Shown in pieces: positions 1-7,188 of a DNA stretch of 10,507 nt. The stretch's first letter is position 1; each line of letters starts with the position of its first letter. A model generated the notes under the pieces. The model had not been told where the DNA came from. It worked only from the letters and a program-made list of their open reading frames with translations, and made no database searches. The position numbers were made by a program, and so were the translations under genes. The stretch is taken from contig CAZVEO010000079.1 in the NCBI GenBank assembly GCA_964626385.1, forward strand, positions 1 through 10,507, read 5' to 3'. The stretch comes from Scybalousia_A sp964626385. GTDB lineage: Bacteria > Bacteroidota > Bacteroidia > Bacteroidales > P3.

Positions 1-28
1 TCTTCGTTTCGAGAAATCGAAACGAAGA
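1..28. repeat. perfect 12-bp inverted repeat with GAAA loop
   Basis: Positions 1-12 (TCTTCGTTTCGA) are the exact reverse complement of 17-28 (TCGAAACGAAGA), separated by GAAA. As RNA this forms a 12-bp stem with a GNRA-type tetraloop when read on the plus strand. No T-tract follows on the plus strand, so it is not a standard terminator for a plus-strand gene. It starts at the first base of the window, so the element may extend to the left. Function unknown; it could be part of a repeat family, a terminator read on the minus strand, or the end of a structured RNA. Confidence 0.75.
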
Positions 29-52
29 TTCGTCGAAATGAAACGAAGATTC
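19..52. repeat. 13-bp direct repeat GAAACGAAGATTC, two copies
   Basis: The 13-mer GAAACGAAGATTC occurs at 19-31 and again at 40-52, a 21-nt period. Each copy is preceded by TCGAAA (17-22 and 33-38). The second unit carries a few extra bases between TCGAAA and CGAAGA, so this is an imperfect tandem duplication. The first copy also forms the right arm of the edge hairpin, giving three occurrences of the TCTTCGTTTC core, one of them inverted. Repeats of this density are not seen elsewhere in the window. Confidence 0.7.
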
Positions 53-159
53 ATTGTTGTAAAATCTCGTTTTCTAAAAATTTTTCTTCAAAAAACCTCT
101 CGAAAACGCTGATTTTCAAGAAAAATGCCCAATTTTGACCCTTCGAAAAAGGTTAAGTA

Positions 160-172
160 ATTGATAATCAAT
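160..172. promoter_or_regulatory. 13-bp palindrome, candidate operator
   Basis: ATTGAT-A-ATCAAT is a perfect 6-1-6 inverted repeat, the size of a small dimeric repressor site. It lies about 105 nt upstream of the nearest -7-like box. It is AT-rich and could occur by chance in this composition, so the operator reading is only a suggestion. Confidence 0.25.
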
Positions 173-259
173 AATAGTTACCTTATTTTTTACTTTTAAA
201 TACCTATTTACGCGATTTCCTGAAAAATTTTTTTTGACCTCTTTTTTTGGACCTTACTG

Positions 260-267
260 CAAAAATA
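260..267 (-). promoter_or_regulatory. minus-strand TAnnTTTG box
   Basis: Read on the minus strand, 267-260 is TATTTTTG followed by CAG. This matches the Bacteroidota -7 consensus TAnnTTTG and the TTTGC extension seen at other starts here. No TTG lies about 19-21 nt upstream on that strand, so only half a promoter is visible. If real, it would drive divergent transcription through 1-259, where no clear gene exists. Confidence 0.3.
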
Positions 268-277
268 GATTATGGTA

Positions 278-311
278 TTTGTATATAGGAAAAAGTTTTT
301 TTATAATTTTG
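278..311 (+). promoter_or_regulatory. Bacteroidota-type promoter of the glycosyltransferase-rlmI pair
   Basis: TAATTTTG at 304-311 fits the TAnnTTTG -7 element and TTTG at 278-281 fits the -33 element. The 22-nt gap is slightly longer than the 19 nt seen ahead of trmD. Transcription would start near 318, giving a leader of about 11 nt before the ATG at 329. This placement argues against the in-frame upstream ATG at 272, which would lie upstream of the start of transcription. Confidence 0.55.
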
Positions 312-328
312 CAAGAAAATTTTACCTA

Positions 329-2269
329 ATGAAATTATCCATAGTAATAGTCAATTATAATGTAGAACATTTTTTAGAGCATTGTTTAAAGAGTGTTAAA
401 AAGGCTATCAACAATATAGAAACAGAAATTTTTGTAGTTGATAACAACTCTGTTGATGGTTCTATATTGATGTTGAAGGATAAATTTCCAGAGGTTATAC
501 TGATAGAAAATAAAAAAAATGTGGGCTTTGCCAAAGCAAACAATCAAGCCATCAAACTTGCTAAAGGCGAATACATACTTTTGCTTAATCCAGATACTGT
601 TGTAGAGGAAGATACTTTTACAAAATGTTTATCCTTTATGGACACTCATCCAAAGGCAGGAGGGCTTGGAGTTAAAATGATAGACGGACGGGGCAAAATT
701 CTCAAAGAAAGTAAGCGTGGTTTTCCCACACCTTGGGTATGTTTCTGCAAAATGACGGGGCTAAGTTCTTTATTTCCAAAGTCCAAACGTTATTGCGGGT
801 ATTATATGGGGCATTTGTCCTACGAACAAACAAATAAGGTTGATATACTTGCAGGAGCCTATATGCTTTTGAGAAAAGAATGTTTGGACAAATGCGGACT
901 ATTGGACGAAACTTTTTTTATGTATGGCGAAGATATAGATTTATCTTATCGTATAACCTTAGCAGGTTATGATAATTATTATTTTGCTGATACTCAGATA
1001 ATACACTACAAAGGCGAGAGTACAAAAAAGGGATCATTAAATTATGTTTATACCTTTTATAACGCCATGGATATTTTTGCAAAAAAACATTTGAAAACCC
1101 GTTCTTTGTCTTTCTTGCTTAAATTGGCTATATGGTTTAGAGCCTCATTGGCTATGGCAAAACGTATATTCAAAAATGCTATTATACCTCTTATTGACTT
1201 TGTTTGTTTATATATATCTTTCTTTTACTTGGAAAAATTTTGGGCAACAACTTACTGGAATGACCCTAACTATTATCCTATAAGTTATATAATTATGGTT
1301 TTGCCCATTTACGCTCTTATAATACAATTTTTTGTCTATATATTTGGAGGATATGAGAAAAAATTTAAACCCTATAAACTTTTGTACGGAGTATTTACAG
1401 GAATGATTGCCTTATTGGTTTTCTATTCTCTTTTGCCTTCGGAGGAAAGATACTCTCGTGCTATGGTTATAATGTGTTCTTTTCTAAGTTTTTTCATACT
1501 TTGGATTATAAGAAAGATAAAACAATTCTTGTTATTTAAAGCAGGCAAAACAGAAAACGAATATGCAAACAAATATCTCATAATAGGCGAAAAAGAAGAG
1601 AGCCAAAGAGTTGCTAATTTGTTAAAGCAGACCAATCTTACTCCCGAGTTTATAGGAATGGTTGCGCCAAAAGAAAATGAAGACAGAAGTTATTTTCTCG
1701 GCAATCTTTCTCAACTTGAAGAAATTATAAGAATTTATAAAATAGGAGAAATTATTTTTTGTGCCAAAGACTTAAGCCAAAGCACTATAATAAAAACTAT
1801 GAGCAAGTTAAATGATAGCAAAGTAAAATTTACCATAGTGCCGGAGGTTAGCAATTTTATCATAGGAAGTAATAGTATAAGCACTCCTGCGGACGCATAC
1901 GTAATAAGTGTAAATGTAATATCTTCAGAAGAAAATCGTAGAAAAAAAAGACTTTTGGACTTTGTTTTCTCTTTGTTGTTTTTATTGTTTACATGGGTTT
2001 TGGTCTTCTTTTATAAACGACCTTTAAGGGCAATAAAGAATAATATACTCGTTTTTTGTGCTAAAAAAACATTCGTTGGCTATAATTATTTGGATGGCAA
2101 ATACAACGACTTACCCAAAATAAAAGCCTCAGTTCTTAGTGTTACAGACAATATCAAAAATATATCTTTGCAAGAAGAAACTATACATAGATTAAACTTA
2201 TTGTATGCACGCAACTATTCCACAAAAACAGACGTAGAAACCATTATAAAAAACATTAAATATTTATGA
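329..2269 (+). CDS. membrane-anchored GT2 glycosyltransferase fused to a degenerate polyprenyl-sugar transferase
   Basis: The protein has 646 aa if started at 329 (MKLSIVIVNYN); an in-frame ATG at 272 adds 19 residues lying across the promoter. Residues 1-280 are a family 2 (GT-A fold) glycosyltransferase resembling rhamnosyltransferases: NYN 9-11, VVDNNS 36-41, NPDT 87-90 in the metal/nucleotide-sugar position, and GEDIDLSYR 200-208 with the acidic acceptor-side motif. About four membrane segments follow (roughly 284-302, 318-340, 351-369, 378-394). A Rossmann-like domain (KYLIIGE at 415) resembles the CoA_binding_3 region of WbaP/WcaJ-type phosphoglycosyltransferases. NRRKKRLLD (536-544) plus a hydrophobic segment mimics the start of their catalytic domain, and NLLYARNYS near 623 resembles their C-terminal tail, but the catalytic core between is essentially absent. 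Inferred role: adding a sugar to a lipid-linked surface glycan at the cytoplasmic membrane. Donor and acceptor are unknown. It overlaps rlmI by ATGA. Confidence 0.88.
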   Translation: MKLSIVIVNYNVEHFLEHCLKSVKKAINNIETEIFVVDNNSVDGSILMLKDKFPEVILIENKKNVGFAKANNQAIKLAKGEYILLLNPDTVVEEDTFTKCLSFMDTHPKAGGLGVKMIDGRGKILKESKRGFPTPWVCFCKMTGLSSLFPKSKRYCGYYMGHLSYEQTNKVDILAGAYMLLRKECLDKCGLLDETFFMYGEDIDLSYRITLAGYDNYYFADTQIIHYKGESTKKGSLNYVYTFYNAMDIFAKKHLKTRSLSFLLKLAIWFRASLAMAKRIFKNAIIPLIDFVCLYISFFYLEKFWATTYWNDPNYYPISYIIMVLPIYALIIQFFVYIFGGYEKKFKPYKLLYGVFTGMIALLVFYSLLPSEERYSRAMVIMCSFLSFFILWIIRKIKQFLLFKAGKTENEYANKYLIIGEKEESQRVANLLKQTNLTPEFIGMVAPKENEDRSYFLGNLSQLEEIIRIYKIGEIIFCAKDLSQSTIIKTMSKLNDSKVKFTIVPEVSNFIIGSNSISTPADAYVISVNVISSEENRRKKRLLDFVFSLLFLLFTWVLVFFYKRPLRAIKNNILVFCAKKTFVGYNYLDGKYNDLPKIKASVLSVTDNIKNISLQEETIHRLNLLYARNYSTKTDVETIIKNIKYL

Positions 2270-3441
2270 AAAAAATTACTCTTTTCAAGGGGAAAGAAAA
2301 GTCTTTACAAAGAAAACACCCATGGCTTTTTTCTGGTGCTATATATAAGAAAGACAATTCTTTAAAAGAAGGAGATATAGTAGAGGTTTATTCTTATGAC
2401 AATGATTTTCTTGCTGTTGGCTATTGGCAAAATGAAACCATAGCAGTAAAGGTTTTGAGTTTTGAGAAAGAAGAAATCAATCAAGAGTTCTTTATAAAAA
2501 AAATAAATAAAGCAATAAAGTATAGAAAAACTTTAGGACTGTTTGATAATAAGGAAAATACAATGTTTCGCTTGATTAATGCTGAAGGTGATGGACTGTG
2601 TGGACTTATTGCCGACTGGTATGATGGAAATGTCGTTTTGCAATTTCATTCTATTGGTATGTACTTAAATAAAAACTTTATTGTAAATGCTCTTACCTTC
2701 TTATTACCAAATATTAAAACAATTTTTTCCAAATCTTCCTCTACACTTGGCAAAGACAAAAACAGTAAAGACGAATTTTTGTACAATGAAAGTAAAGAAA
2801 ACTATTTTATTGCTTTAGAAGATTCTTGTAGATTCCTGATTGACTATAAAGAAGGTCAAAAAACAGGTTTCTTTTTGGACCAAGCCTCAAACAGAAACCT
2901 TTTAAGTCAATTAGCCAAAGACAAAAAGGTGTTAAATTGTTTTTCTTATACAGGAGGCTTTTCTATGGCAGCACTCAAAGGAGGTGCAACCTTTGTGGAA
3001 AGCGTAGATATTTCTCAAAAAGCCTCAGATATATGCATGAAAAATGTAGAAATCAATGATTTTACAAACAGACACAGAATGGTAACAGAGGACGTACTCT
3101 ACTACTTAGACCAAATAGAAAAAAACGAGTATGATATAATAGTTTTAGACCCTCCAGCCTTTGCTAAACACAACAAAGATAGTCAAAAAGCACTCAGGGG
3201 TTATAGAAACATTAATCAAAAGGCTATGCAAAAAATCAAAAGCGGAGGCTTTATTTTTACATTTTCTTGTTCTCAAGCCATTAGTTCAGTTGATTTTTAT
3301 ACAATGCTGTTTTCCTGTGCTTTATTATCAAAAAGAAATGTGAGAATAGTGAGACGATTGCCTCACAATTTTGACCACCCTCAAAGCATATTCCACCCTG
3401 AAGGAGAATATTTGAAAGGTGCTTTGCTCTATGTTGAATAA
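2266..3441 (+). CDS. rlmI: 23S rRNA (cytosine-5)-methyltransferase RlmI family
   Basis: The 391-aa protein has the usual RlmI length. By family knowledge it transfers a methyl group from S-adenosylmethionine to C5 of a cytosine in 23S rRNA (C1962 in E. coli). An N-terminal PUA-like RNA-binding domain covers about residues 1-75 (HPWLFSGAI motif). A central region contains RLINAEGDGLCGL. GQKTGFFLDQ starts at residue 197. The Rossmann methyltransferase domain carries NCFSYTGGFS (224-233) for SAM binding, DPPAFAK from D295 as motif IV, and FSCS with the probable catalytic Cys335. The C-terminus HPEGEYLKGALLYVE is typical. The start ATG at 2266 overlaps the glycosyltransferase stop (ATGA), suggesting translational coupling and co-transcription, although the functions seem unrelated. 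No anomaly is visible. The exact target base is inferred from the family. Confidence 0.92.
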   Translation: MKKITLFKGKEKSLQRKHPWLFSGAIYKKDNSLKEGDIVEVYSYDNDFLAVGYWQNETIAVKVLSFEKEEINQEFFIKKINKAIKYRKTLGLFDNKENTMFRLINAEGDGLCGLIADWYDGNVVLQFHSIGMYLNKNFIVNALTFLLPNIKTIFSKSSSTLGKDKNSKDEFLYNESKENYFIALEDSCRFLIDYKEGQKTGFFLDQASNRNLLSQLAKDKKVLNCFSYTGGFSMAALKGGATFVESVDISQKASDICMKNVEINDFTNRHRMVTEDVLYYLDQIEKNEYDIIVLDPPAFAKHNKDSQKALRGYRNINQKAMQKIKSGGFIFTFSCSQAISSVDFYTMLFSCALLSKRNVRIVRRLPHNFDHPQSIFHPEGEYLKGALLYVE

Positions 3442-3442
3442 G

Positions 3443-3472
3443 GCTTTAAGTGTTTTAAAGTTATTTTTCTGT
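3443..3472 (+). terminator. weak terminator between convergent rlmI and trmD
   Basis: CTTTAA (3444-3449) pairs with TTAAAG (3455-3460) around a 5-nt loop, can be extended by G-U pairs at 3443/3461 and 3442/3462, and is followed by TTATTTTTCTG. The stem is short and AT-rich, but its position just after the rlmI stop and before the trmD stop is right for a terminator. Confidence 0.4.
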
Positions 3473-3483
3473 ATTCTAATAAA

Positions 3484-4164
3484 TTATATATTTTCCAAAA
3501 GTTGCGGTCTTCTTTCTTTGGTACGCAAAAGTGCTTGGTTGTACTTCCATTCCTCTATTTTTGCCTCATTGCCAGACAAAAGCACATCTGGTACCTTCCA
3601 ACCTTTATATTCTGCAGGACGAGAATAAATAGGAGGAGCCAATAAATTATCTTGAAATGAATCACTTAAAGCACTTTGCTCATCATTTAATACACCCGGA
3701 ATCAATCTTGCAATACTATCTGTTATAACTGCGGCTGCCAATTCGCCTCCACTGAGTACATAGTCACCTATTGAAATTTCTCTTGTTACCAAATGCTCCC
3801 TTATTCTTTCATCCACTCCTTTGTAATGCCCGCATAGAATACAGATATTTTTCTTTAAAGATAGTTCATTTGCAAGTTGTTGTGTTAAAACTTCTCCATC
3901 TGGAGCCGTATAAATAATCTCGTCAAAATCATATTTCTTTTTAAGTTGAGTAATACAATTATCCACCGGTTCTATCTGCATAACCATACCTGCTCCACCA
4001 CCAAAAGCATAATCATCAACACTTTTATGTTTGTTAAGCGAATAATCTCTTAAATTGTGTAAATTTATGGTCAACAAACCTTTGTTTTGCGCTCTTTTTG
4101 GGATGGACTCTTCAAAAAAGCCCTTTAATGTATTAGGAAACAGTGTTATAATATCTATTTGCAT
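3484..4164 (-). CDS. trmD: tRNA (guanine37-N1)-methyltransferase TrmD
   Basis: TrmD methylates N1 of G37, 3' of the anticodon, using S-adenosylmethionine and preventing +1 frameshifting. It is a SPOUT enzyme with a trefoil knot that binds SAM, and it acts as a dimer. From ATG at 4164 it has 226 aa, normal for the family. MQIDIITLFP is the standard N-terminus. DDYAFGGGAGMVM spans 50-62, the knot motif CGHYKGVDER spans 111-120, and SIGDYVLSGGELAA spans 131-144. Arg153 and Asp168 (SDSF) align with the catalytic Arg154 and Asp169 of the Haemophilus enzyme. An adjacent ATG at 4167 is an equally possible start. The in-frame ATG at 4224 overlaps the promoter -33 element and is rejected. The gene is apparently monocistronic, convergent with rlmI and divergent from the exported-protein gene. 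Confidence 0.95.
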   Translation of the reverse strand: MQIDIITLFPNTLKGFFEESIPKRAQNKGLLTINLHNLRDYSLNKHKSVDDYAFGGGAGMVMQIEPVDNCITQLKKKYDFDEIIYTAPDGEVLTQQLANELSLKKNICILCGHYKGVDERIREHLVTREISIGDYVLSGGELAAAVITDSIARLIPGVLNDEQSALSDSFQDNLLAPPIYSRPAEYKGWKVPDVLLSGNEAKIEEWKYNQALLRTKERRPQLLENI

Positions 4165-4194
4165 CATAAAAATATTTGTAAATCTCACTCTATT

Positions 4195-4224
4195 CAAAGA
4201 TAATTTTGCAAAGAAAAACATCAA
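4195..4224 (-). promoter_or_regulatory. trmD promoter
   Basis: On the minus strand TTG (4224-4222), 19 nt, then TATCTTTG (4202-4195) gives a complete Bacteroidota -33/-7 pair, the best-spaced promoter in the window. Predicted transcription start is near 4188, giving a leader of about 20-25 nt. No Shine-Dalgarno sequence precedes the start. Confidence 0.7.
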
Positions 4225-4292
4225 TTGAACCGTTTTTTGTACGATTTATCAAAAAAAAGGTTACTTTTTATAGTAGTCTCTATTATTTTTTG

Positions 4293-4300
4293 TATTTTTG
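4293..4300 (+). promoter_or_regulatory. -7 box of the 4329-8642 gene cluster
   Basis: TATTTTTG matches TAnnTTTG and is followed by CAAG, as at the glycosyltransferase promoter. No clear TTG lies 19-22 nt upstream, so the -33 element is weak or missing. Transcription would begin near 4307, about 22 nt before the ATG. The divergent trmD promoter lies about 70 nt away. Confidence 0.5.
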
Positions 4301-4314
4301 CAAGAAATTGTAAA

Positions 4315-4320
4315 GAGGAG
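4315..4320 (+). promoter_or_regulatory. Shine-Dalgarno-like GAGGAG
   Basis: GAGGAG ends 8 nt before the ATG at 4329 and is complementary to the CCTCC of the 16S tail at the right edge of the window. It is the only good Shine-Dalgarno match I found among the starts here, and it supports 4329 as the start codon. Confidence 0.55.
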
Positions 4321-4328
4321 TAAAGGAA

Positions 4329-5744
4329 ATGAAAAGAATCAATATATTATTAGTTATATATTTGCTTATTAGTTTATTAACTAATACAACTCAAGCACAA
4401 GTAAAGGACTATGTTAATTTGCCTGATTTTGACCAAAATGATTATAAAGAATATATGAATTTTATGGTCAAACCTTTTGCCTTAACAGGACAAACTCTTT
4501 ATTTGGAGAATGTTAATGATGAATTACTTAACTATTTTTTTGTAGGAAACATAGCAAAACACGAAAAAGGAGATAAAAGCGACGTAACTTTTTATAAACT
4601 TTCTCGCATGAGCAAAGAAAAACTTAACTCTTTGCAAGGAAAATGGTTTATTGTCTTGGACTATATCGCTGACCAATTTGCTTACAACAAGATTTATAAA
4701 GCTGTGGACGAAATGAGAGATTTCTCTAAAATGCGTCATCCTTTTATGAAGTTGTTAATTGGAAATACTTCAGATACAATTTTTTATGAATATCAAAATT
4801 TTTACAATCAATATCATTTTCCTTTTACTCCCATGTCATATTACAATGCTAACAAAAACGAATATCCACATGAAACCTACGCTTTTGAGGATTTGAATTT
4901 GATAAAATACGATACCAATGCCAACTATGCCATAGTACCAGAACAATTGATAGGTCAAAAACTAACTCTTCCTGTTGTAACGGATGCTACTTTAGAAAGA
5001 CTTTATAACGGACAGCGTCTATATAACTACCCTGACGATAGTAGAAAATACTCTTTTTTTGAGTATCCCATAGCAAAGGCTAAAAATCTTAAAGATAAAA
5101 CTTTTGAGGTTAAAGATGTTGCTTTTGATGCAGAGAGTTTAACTAATATTTATCTTAAGTTGGTACAAATAAATTCTAAAGATACAATATATTATAAATA
5201 CCCAACAAAGAAAGAAAGACACTTATTTGCTTTTGTGGTAGATAGTTTTTACAAAAAAATCAGACAACAATACAAAGATAGGGAGTTTACTGTAAGAGGT
5301 GATAAATTTCCTTTGGAGGTAATAGATATTAGAAGAAAGCGACCACTAACTTTGCATCAAGGAGATATTTTTCATTGTTTGGATGTTGTGGTTAGAGATG
5401 GTAAATTCCAATTGCTTATGAGAAATTCCAAAGGAAGAAAATTCTATATGCCTGAGGACTATGCTTTAGGAGATATGCTGTCTTTTAACAAATATTTATC
5501 TACAGAAAAAATAGAAAAATATAGAGATACCTACCCTACTTACTATAAAGCAATTTGCCAAAAAGAACTTATTAGCGGAATGACTATGGATATGGTTGAA
5601 CAAAGTTGGGGAAAGCCCGAACGTAGTGTTAAGATCAATTTTGACGGAAGCGACCAACAATGGTTTTATATGGGAAACATTTATATAATATTTAAAAACA
5701 ATGTTTTGCATCGTGTTGCAATGATTCCTAAGGAAATGAGATAA
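4329..5744 (+). CDS. exported protein of unknown function with BamE/SmpA-like C-terminus
   Basis: The product has 471 aa. Residues 1-23 form a signal peptide (basic MKRIN, a hydrophobic stretch, then TQA before Gln24). There is no lipobox cysteine, so a soluble periplasmic or secreted protein is expected. I do not recognise the main body. It is rich in Tyr, Phe, Lys and Asp and looks largely beta-stranded. Two stretches resemble each other: one around LKDKTFEVKDVAF ending IYYKYP, and one around LHQGDIFHCLDVVV ending KFYMP. They may be diverged repeats. The last 60 or so residues (from about 410; ISGMTMDMVEQSWGKPE, then QQWFYM and IYIIFKNNVLHRV) follow the GMT..eV...GkP...W.Y......F.n..l pattern of the BamE/SmpA-OmlA family, a fold tied to outer-membrane assembly proteins. 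It leads the cluster with TPR, dedA and aroE, 43 nt ahead of the TPR gene. The function is not inferable beyond an envelope location. Confidence 0.85.
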   Translation: MKRINILLVIYLLISLLTNTTQAQVKDYVNLPDFDQNDYKEYMNFMVKPFALTGQTLYLENVNDELLNYFFVGNIAKHEKGDKSDVTFYKLSRMSKEKLNSLQGKWFIVLDYIADQFAYNKIYKAVDEMRDFSKMRHPFMKLLIGNTSDTIFYEYQNFYNQYHFPFTPMSYYNANKNEYPHETYAFEDLNLIKYDTNANYAIVPEQLIGQKLTLPVVTDATLERLYNGQRLYNYPDDSRKYSFFEYPIAKAKNLKDKTFEVKDVAFDAESLTNIYLKLVQINSKDTIYYKYPTKKERHLFAFVVDSFYKKIRQQYKDREFTVRGDKFPLEVIDIRRKRPLTLHQGDIFHCLDVVVRDGKFQLLMRNSKGRKFYMPEDYALGDMLSFNKYLSTEKIEKYRDTYPTYYKAICQKELISGMTMDMVEQSWGKPERSVKINFDGSDQQWFYMGNIYIIFKNNVLHRVAMIPKEMR

Positions 5745-5787
5745 CTTTTTTCTACATCTATCATAAAAAAAAGAATAAGAAAAGAGA

Positions 5788-7188
5788 ATGTATATGGAAG
5801 AAAGAGAGGCACTTGTCAAAAGGTATGAAACCATGATAAACACAGGAGAGCATTCATGGTTTGATTCGTTTGATTTTTTGGATATAATGGAATATTACGA
5901 AGACAACGAGAAAGAAAAAGAGTGGGAAGAAGTTGTTTTGCGTGCCTATGAAATTTTCCCTGAAGATGAATACATTGTGTTGAACAGGGCTATTTTGTAT
6001 CTAAACAAAAATCAATATATAGAAGCAGAGAAACTTATCAAATCTTTTCTAAAATGCAACGCATCTGATAATTTAAGTTGTATGCTTGCCAATATATATA
6101 TTGAAAAAAATACCAACCTGCAAGAGGCCGAAGAAATTCTTAATGAGTTGATAAAAAAAGATAGTACAGATAGCCATTATATTCGTTTGTTGGCAGAAAT
6201 AAAATTATCTAAAAAAGACTATAAGACAGCAGAGGCTTTGTTGAGAAATATTTTAAAGAACAATAGTGAAAATAGAGAGGAGTTGCTCCCTATATACATA
6301 GATTGCGCTAAAACAGAGGCTCTAAAAAAACTCATCTACAAAACTCTAAATAGTATTATAGACAAAGAGCCTTTTGAGGACGAGGTATGGATGGCTCTTG
6401 CTATTATGTTTTTTGAAAATAATGATTTGGACAAAGCATTAGAAGCGGTTAATTTTGCCATTGCCATAGACAAAGAAGATGAGACAAGACACGCACTCAA
6501 AGCCAACATAGCCATAGCTCAATTAGACGAACAAACTTATATAAAGGAGTCTTTAACAGCAATAAAATATTCCTTAGAACCATATTTGTATTATGAAGGT
6601 ATAGCAAAACTATATACAGCGAGAGAAGAATATTCCAAGGCTTTGCCTTATTACCAAAAAGCCATTGAGGGAGAACAAATTGGAGAAGTGATGCCAGAGG
6701 CTAACTTTGGAATTATAGAGTGTCTTCTAATGCTTAACAATCACAAGTTGGCAACGCGTTTTTTGAATAAAGTAATGGATGCTCAATATGATGCTCAAGA
6801 CTATATGAGTTTTGCTGCCCGTATGTATAGCAAAGGTTTTGTAGAACTTAGTGAAGATATATTTTTGGACTTTATTAACGATGAGGACGATATGGTTTCT
6901 TTGGCTGCAACCGTTGCTTTGGCTTACATAGAAGCAGAGGAAGAGGATTTGCTTGTGGGAATTGAACTTTTGGACAATGCTATTAGAAACAATAGAATGG
7001 ATGATATTGTTTATCTAGCTATGTTGGATTTGTCTTGTAGAGATGATAAATACATCGAATACTCAAAAATGGCATTAAGACACATTATAACAAAAAAGAA
7101 TTTTCACAATGAAATAGCGGAGAATTATCCTAACTTGCTAAAAAACAAGAATTATATTAGATGCTTAAAAGAATTATTACATGAATAG
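5788..7188 (+). CDS. cytoplasmic tetratricopeptide-repeat protein
   Basis: The 466-aa protein has no signal peptide or membrane segment. It is acidic and helical throughout. TPR-like units can be seen around residues 55-88, 89-122, 125-158, 200-235 and 268-300 (for example NDLDKALEAVNFAIAID and EEYSKALPYYQKAIE), and further degenerate helical pairs fill the C-terminal third. TPR arrays are protein-binding scaffolds; the partner is unknown. ATG codons at 5788 and 5794 (MYMEEREAL) are both possible starts, and upstream AAAAGAGA is only a weak ribosome-binding site. The stop overlaps the dedA start by 8 nt, so the two are surely co-transcribed and perhaps translationally coupled. I expect a conserved Bacteroidales gene rather than an acquired one, because composition matches its neighbours. 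Confidence 0.85.
   Translation: MYMEEREALVKRYETMINTGEHSWFDSFDFLDIMEYYEDNEKEKEWEEVVLRAYEIFPEDEYIVLNRAILYLNKNQYIEAEKLIKSFLKCNASDNLSCMLANIYIEKNTNLQEAEEILNELIKKDSTDSHYIRLLAEIKLSKKDYKTAEALLRNILKNNSENREELLPIYIDCAKTEALKKLIYKTLNSIIDKEPFEDEVWMALAIMFFENNDLDKALEAVNFAIAIDKEDETRHALKANIAIAQLDEQTYIKESLTAIKYSLEPYLYYEGIAKLYTAREEYSKALPYYQKAIEGEQIGEVMPEANFGIIECLLMLNNHKLATRFLNKVMDAQYDAQDYMSFAARMYSKGFVELSEDIFLDFINDEDDMVSLAATVALAYIEAEEEDLLVGIELLDNAIRNNRMDDIVYLAMLDLSCRDDKYIEYSKMALRHIITKKNFHNEIAENYPNLLKNKNYIRCLKELLHE

Larger units (their letters stand above)
53..277. other. intergenic region without a recognisable gene
   Basis: Very AT-rich DNA with many stops in all frames and no ORF worth calling. It contains a 7-bp inverted repeat (CGTTTTC at 68-74, GAAAACG at 102-108), a 13-bp palindrome (160-172), a near-duplicate pair TTTTTTTGACCT and TTTTTTTGGACCT (229-240 and 242-254), and promoter-like boxes near its right end. 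It is probably regulatory and terminator DNA between the glycosyltransferase and whatever lies left of the window. A small untranslated RNA cannot be excluded by eye. Confidence 0.5.

Noticed and set aside
1..60. CRISPR array
   Set aside because: Only two copies of a 13-mer with a short irregular gap; no regular repeat-spacer pattern and no cas genes.
272..328. Upstream start (ATG 272) extending the glycosyltransferase by 19 residues
   Set aside because: It lies across the TTTG / TAATTTTG promoter, and the extra residues do not look like the family; MKLSIVIVNYN at 329 is the typical beginning.
355..543. Minus-strand open frame inside the glycosyltransferase
   Set aside because: It is a shadow of a strongly conserved coding region; the same holds for the minus-strand frames at 1423-1635, 4524-4739, 7522-7743 and 8309-8527.
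3419..3628. 69-codon plus-strand open frame after rlmI
   Set aside because: It runs antisense through trmD and starts inside rlmI; no ribosome-binding site and no family resemblance.
4165..4224. Upstream start (ATG 4224) for trmD
   Set aside because: It overlaps the -33 element and precedes the predicted transcription start; TrmD proteins start at MQIDIITLFP or close to it.
5496..5843. 115-codon minus-strand open frame
   Set aside because: It is antisense to the end of the exported-protein gene and the start of the TPR gene, both well supported, and its translation has no recognisable domain.
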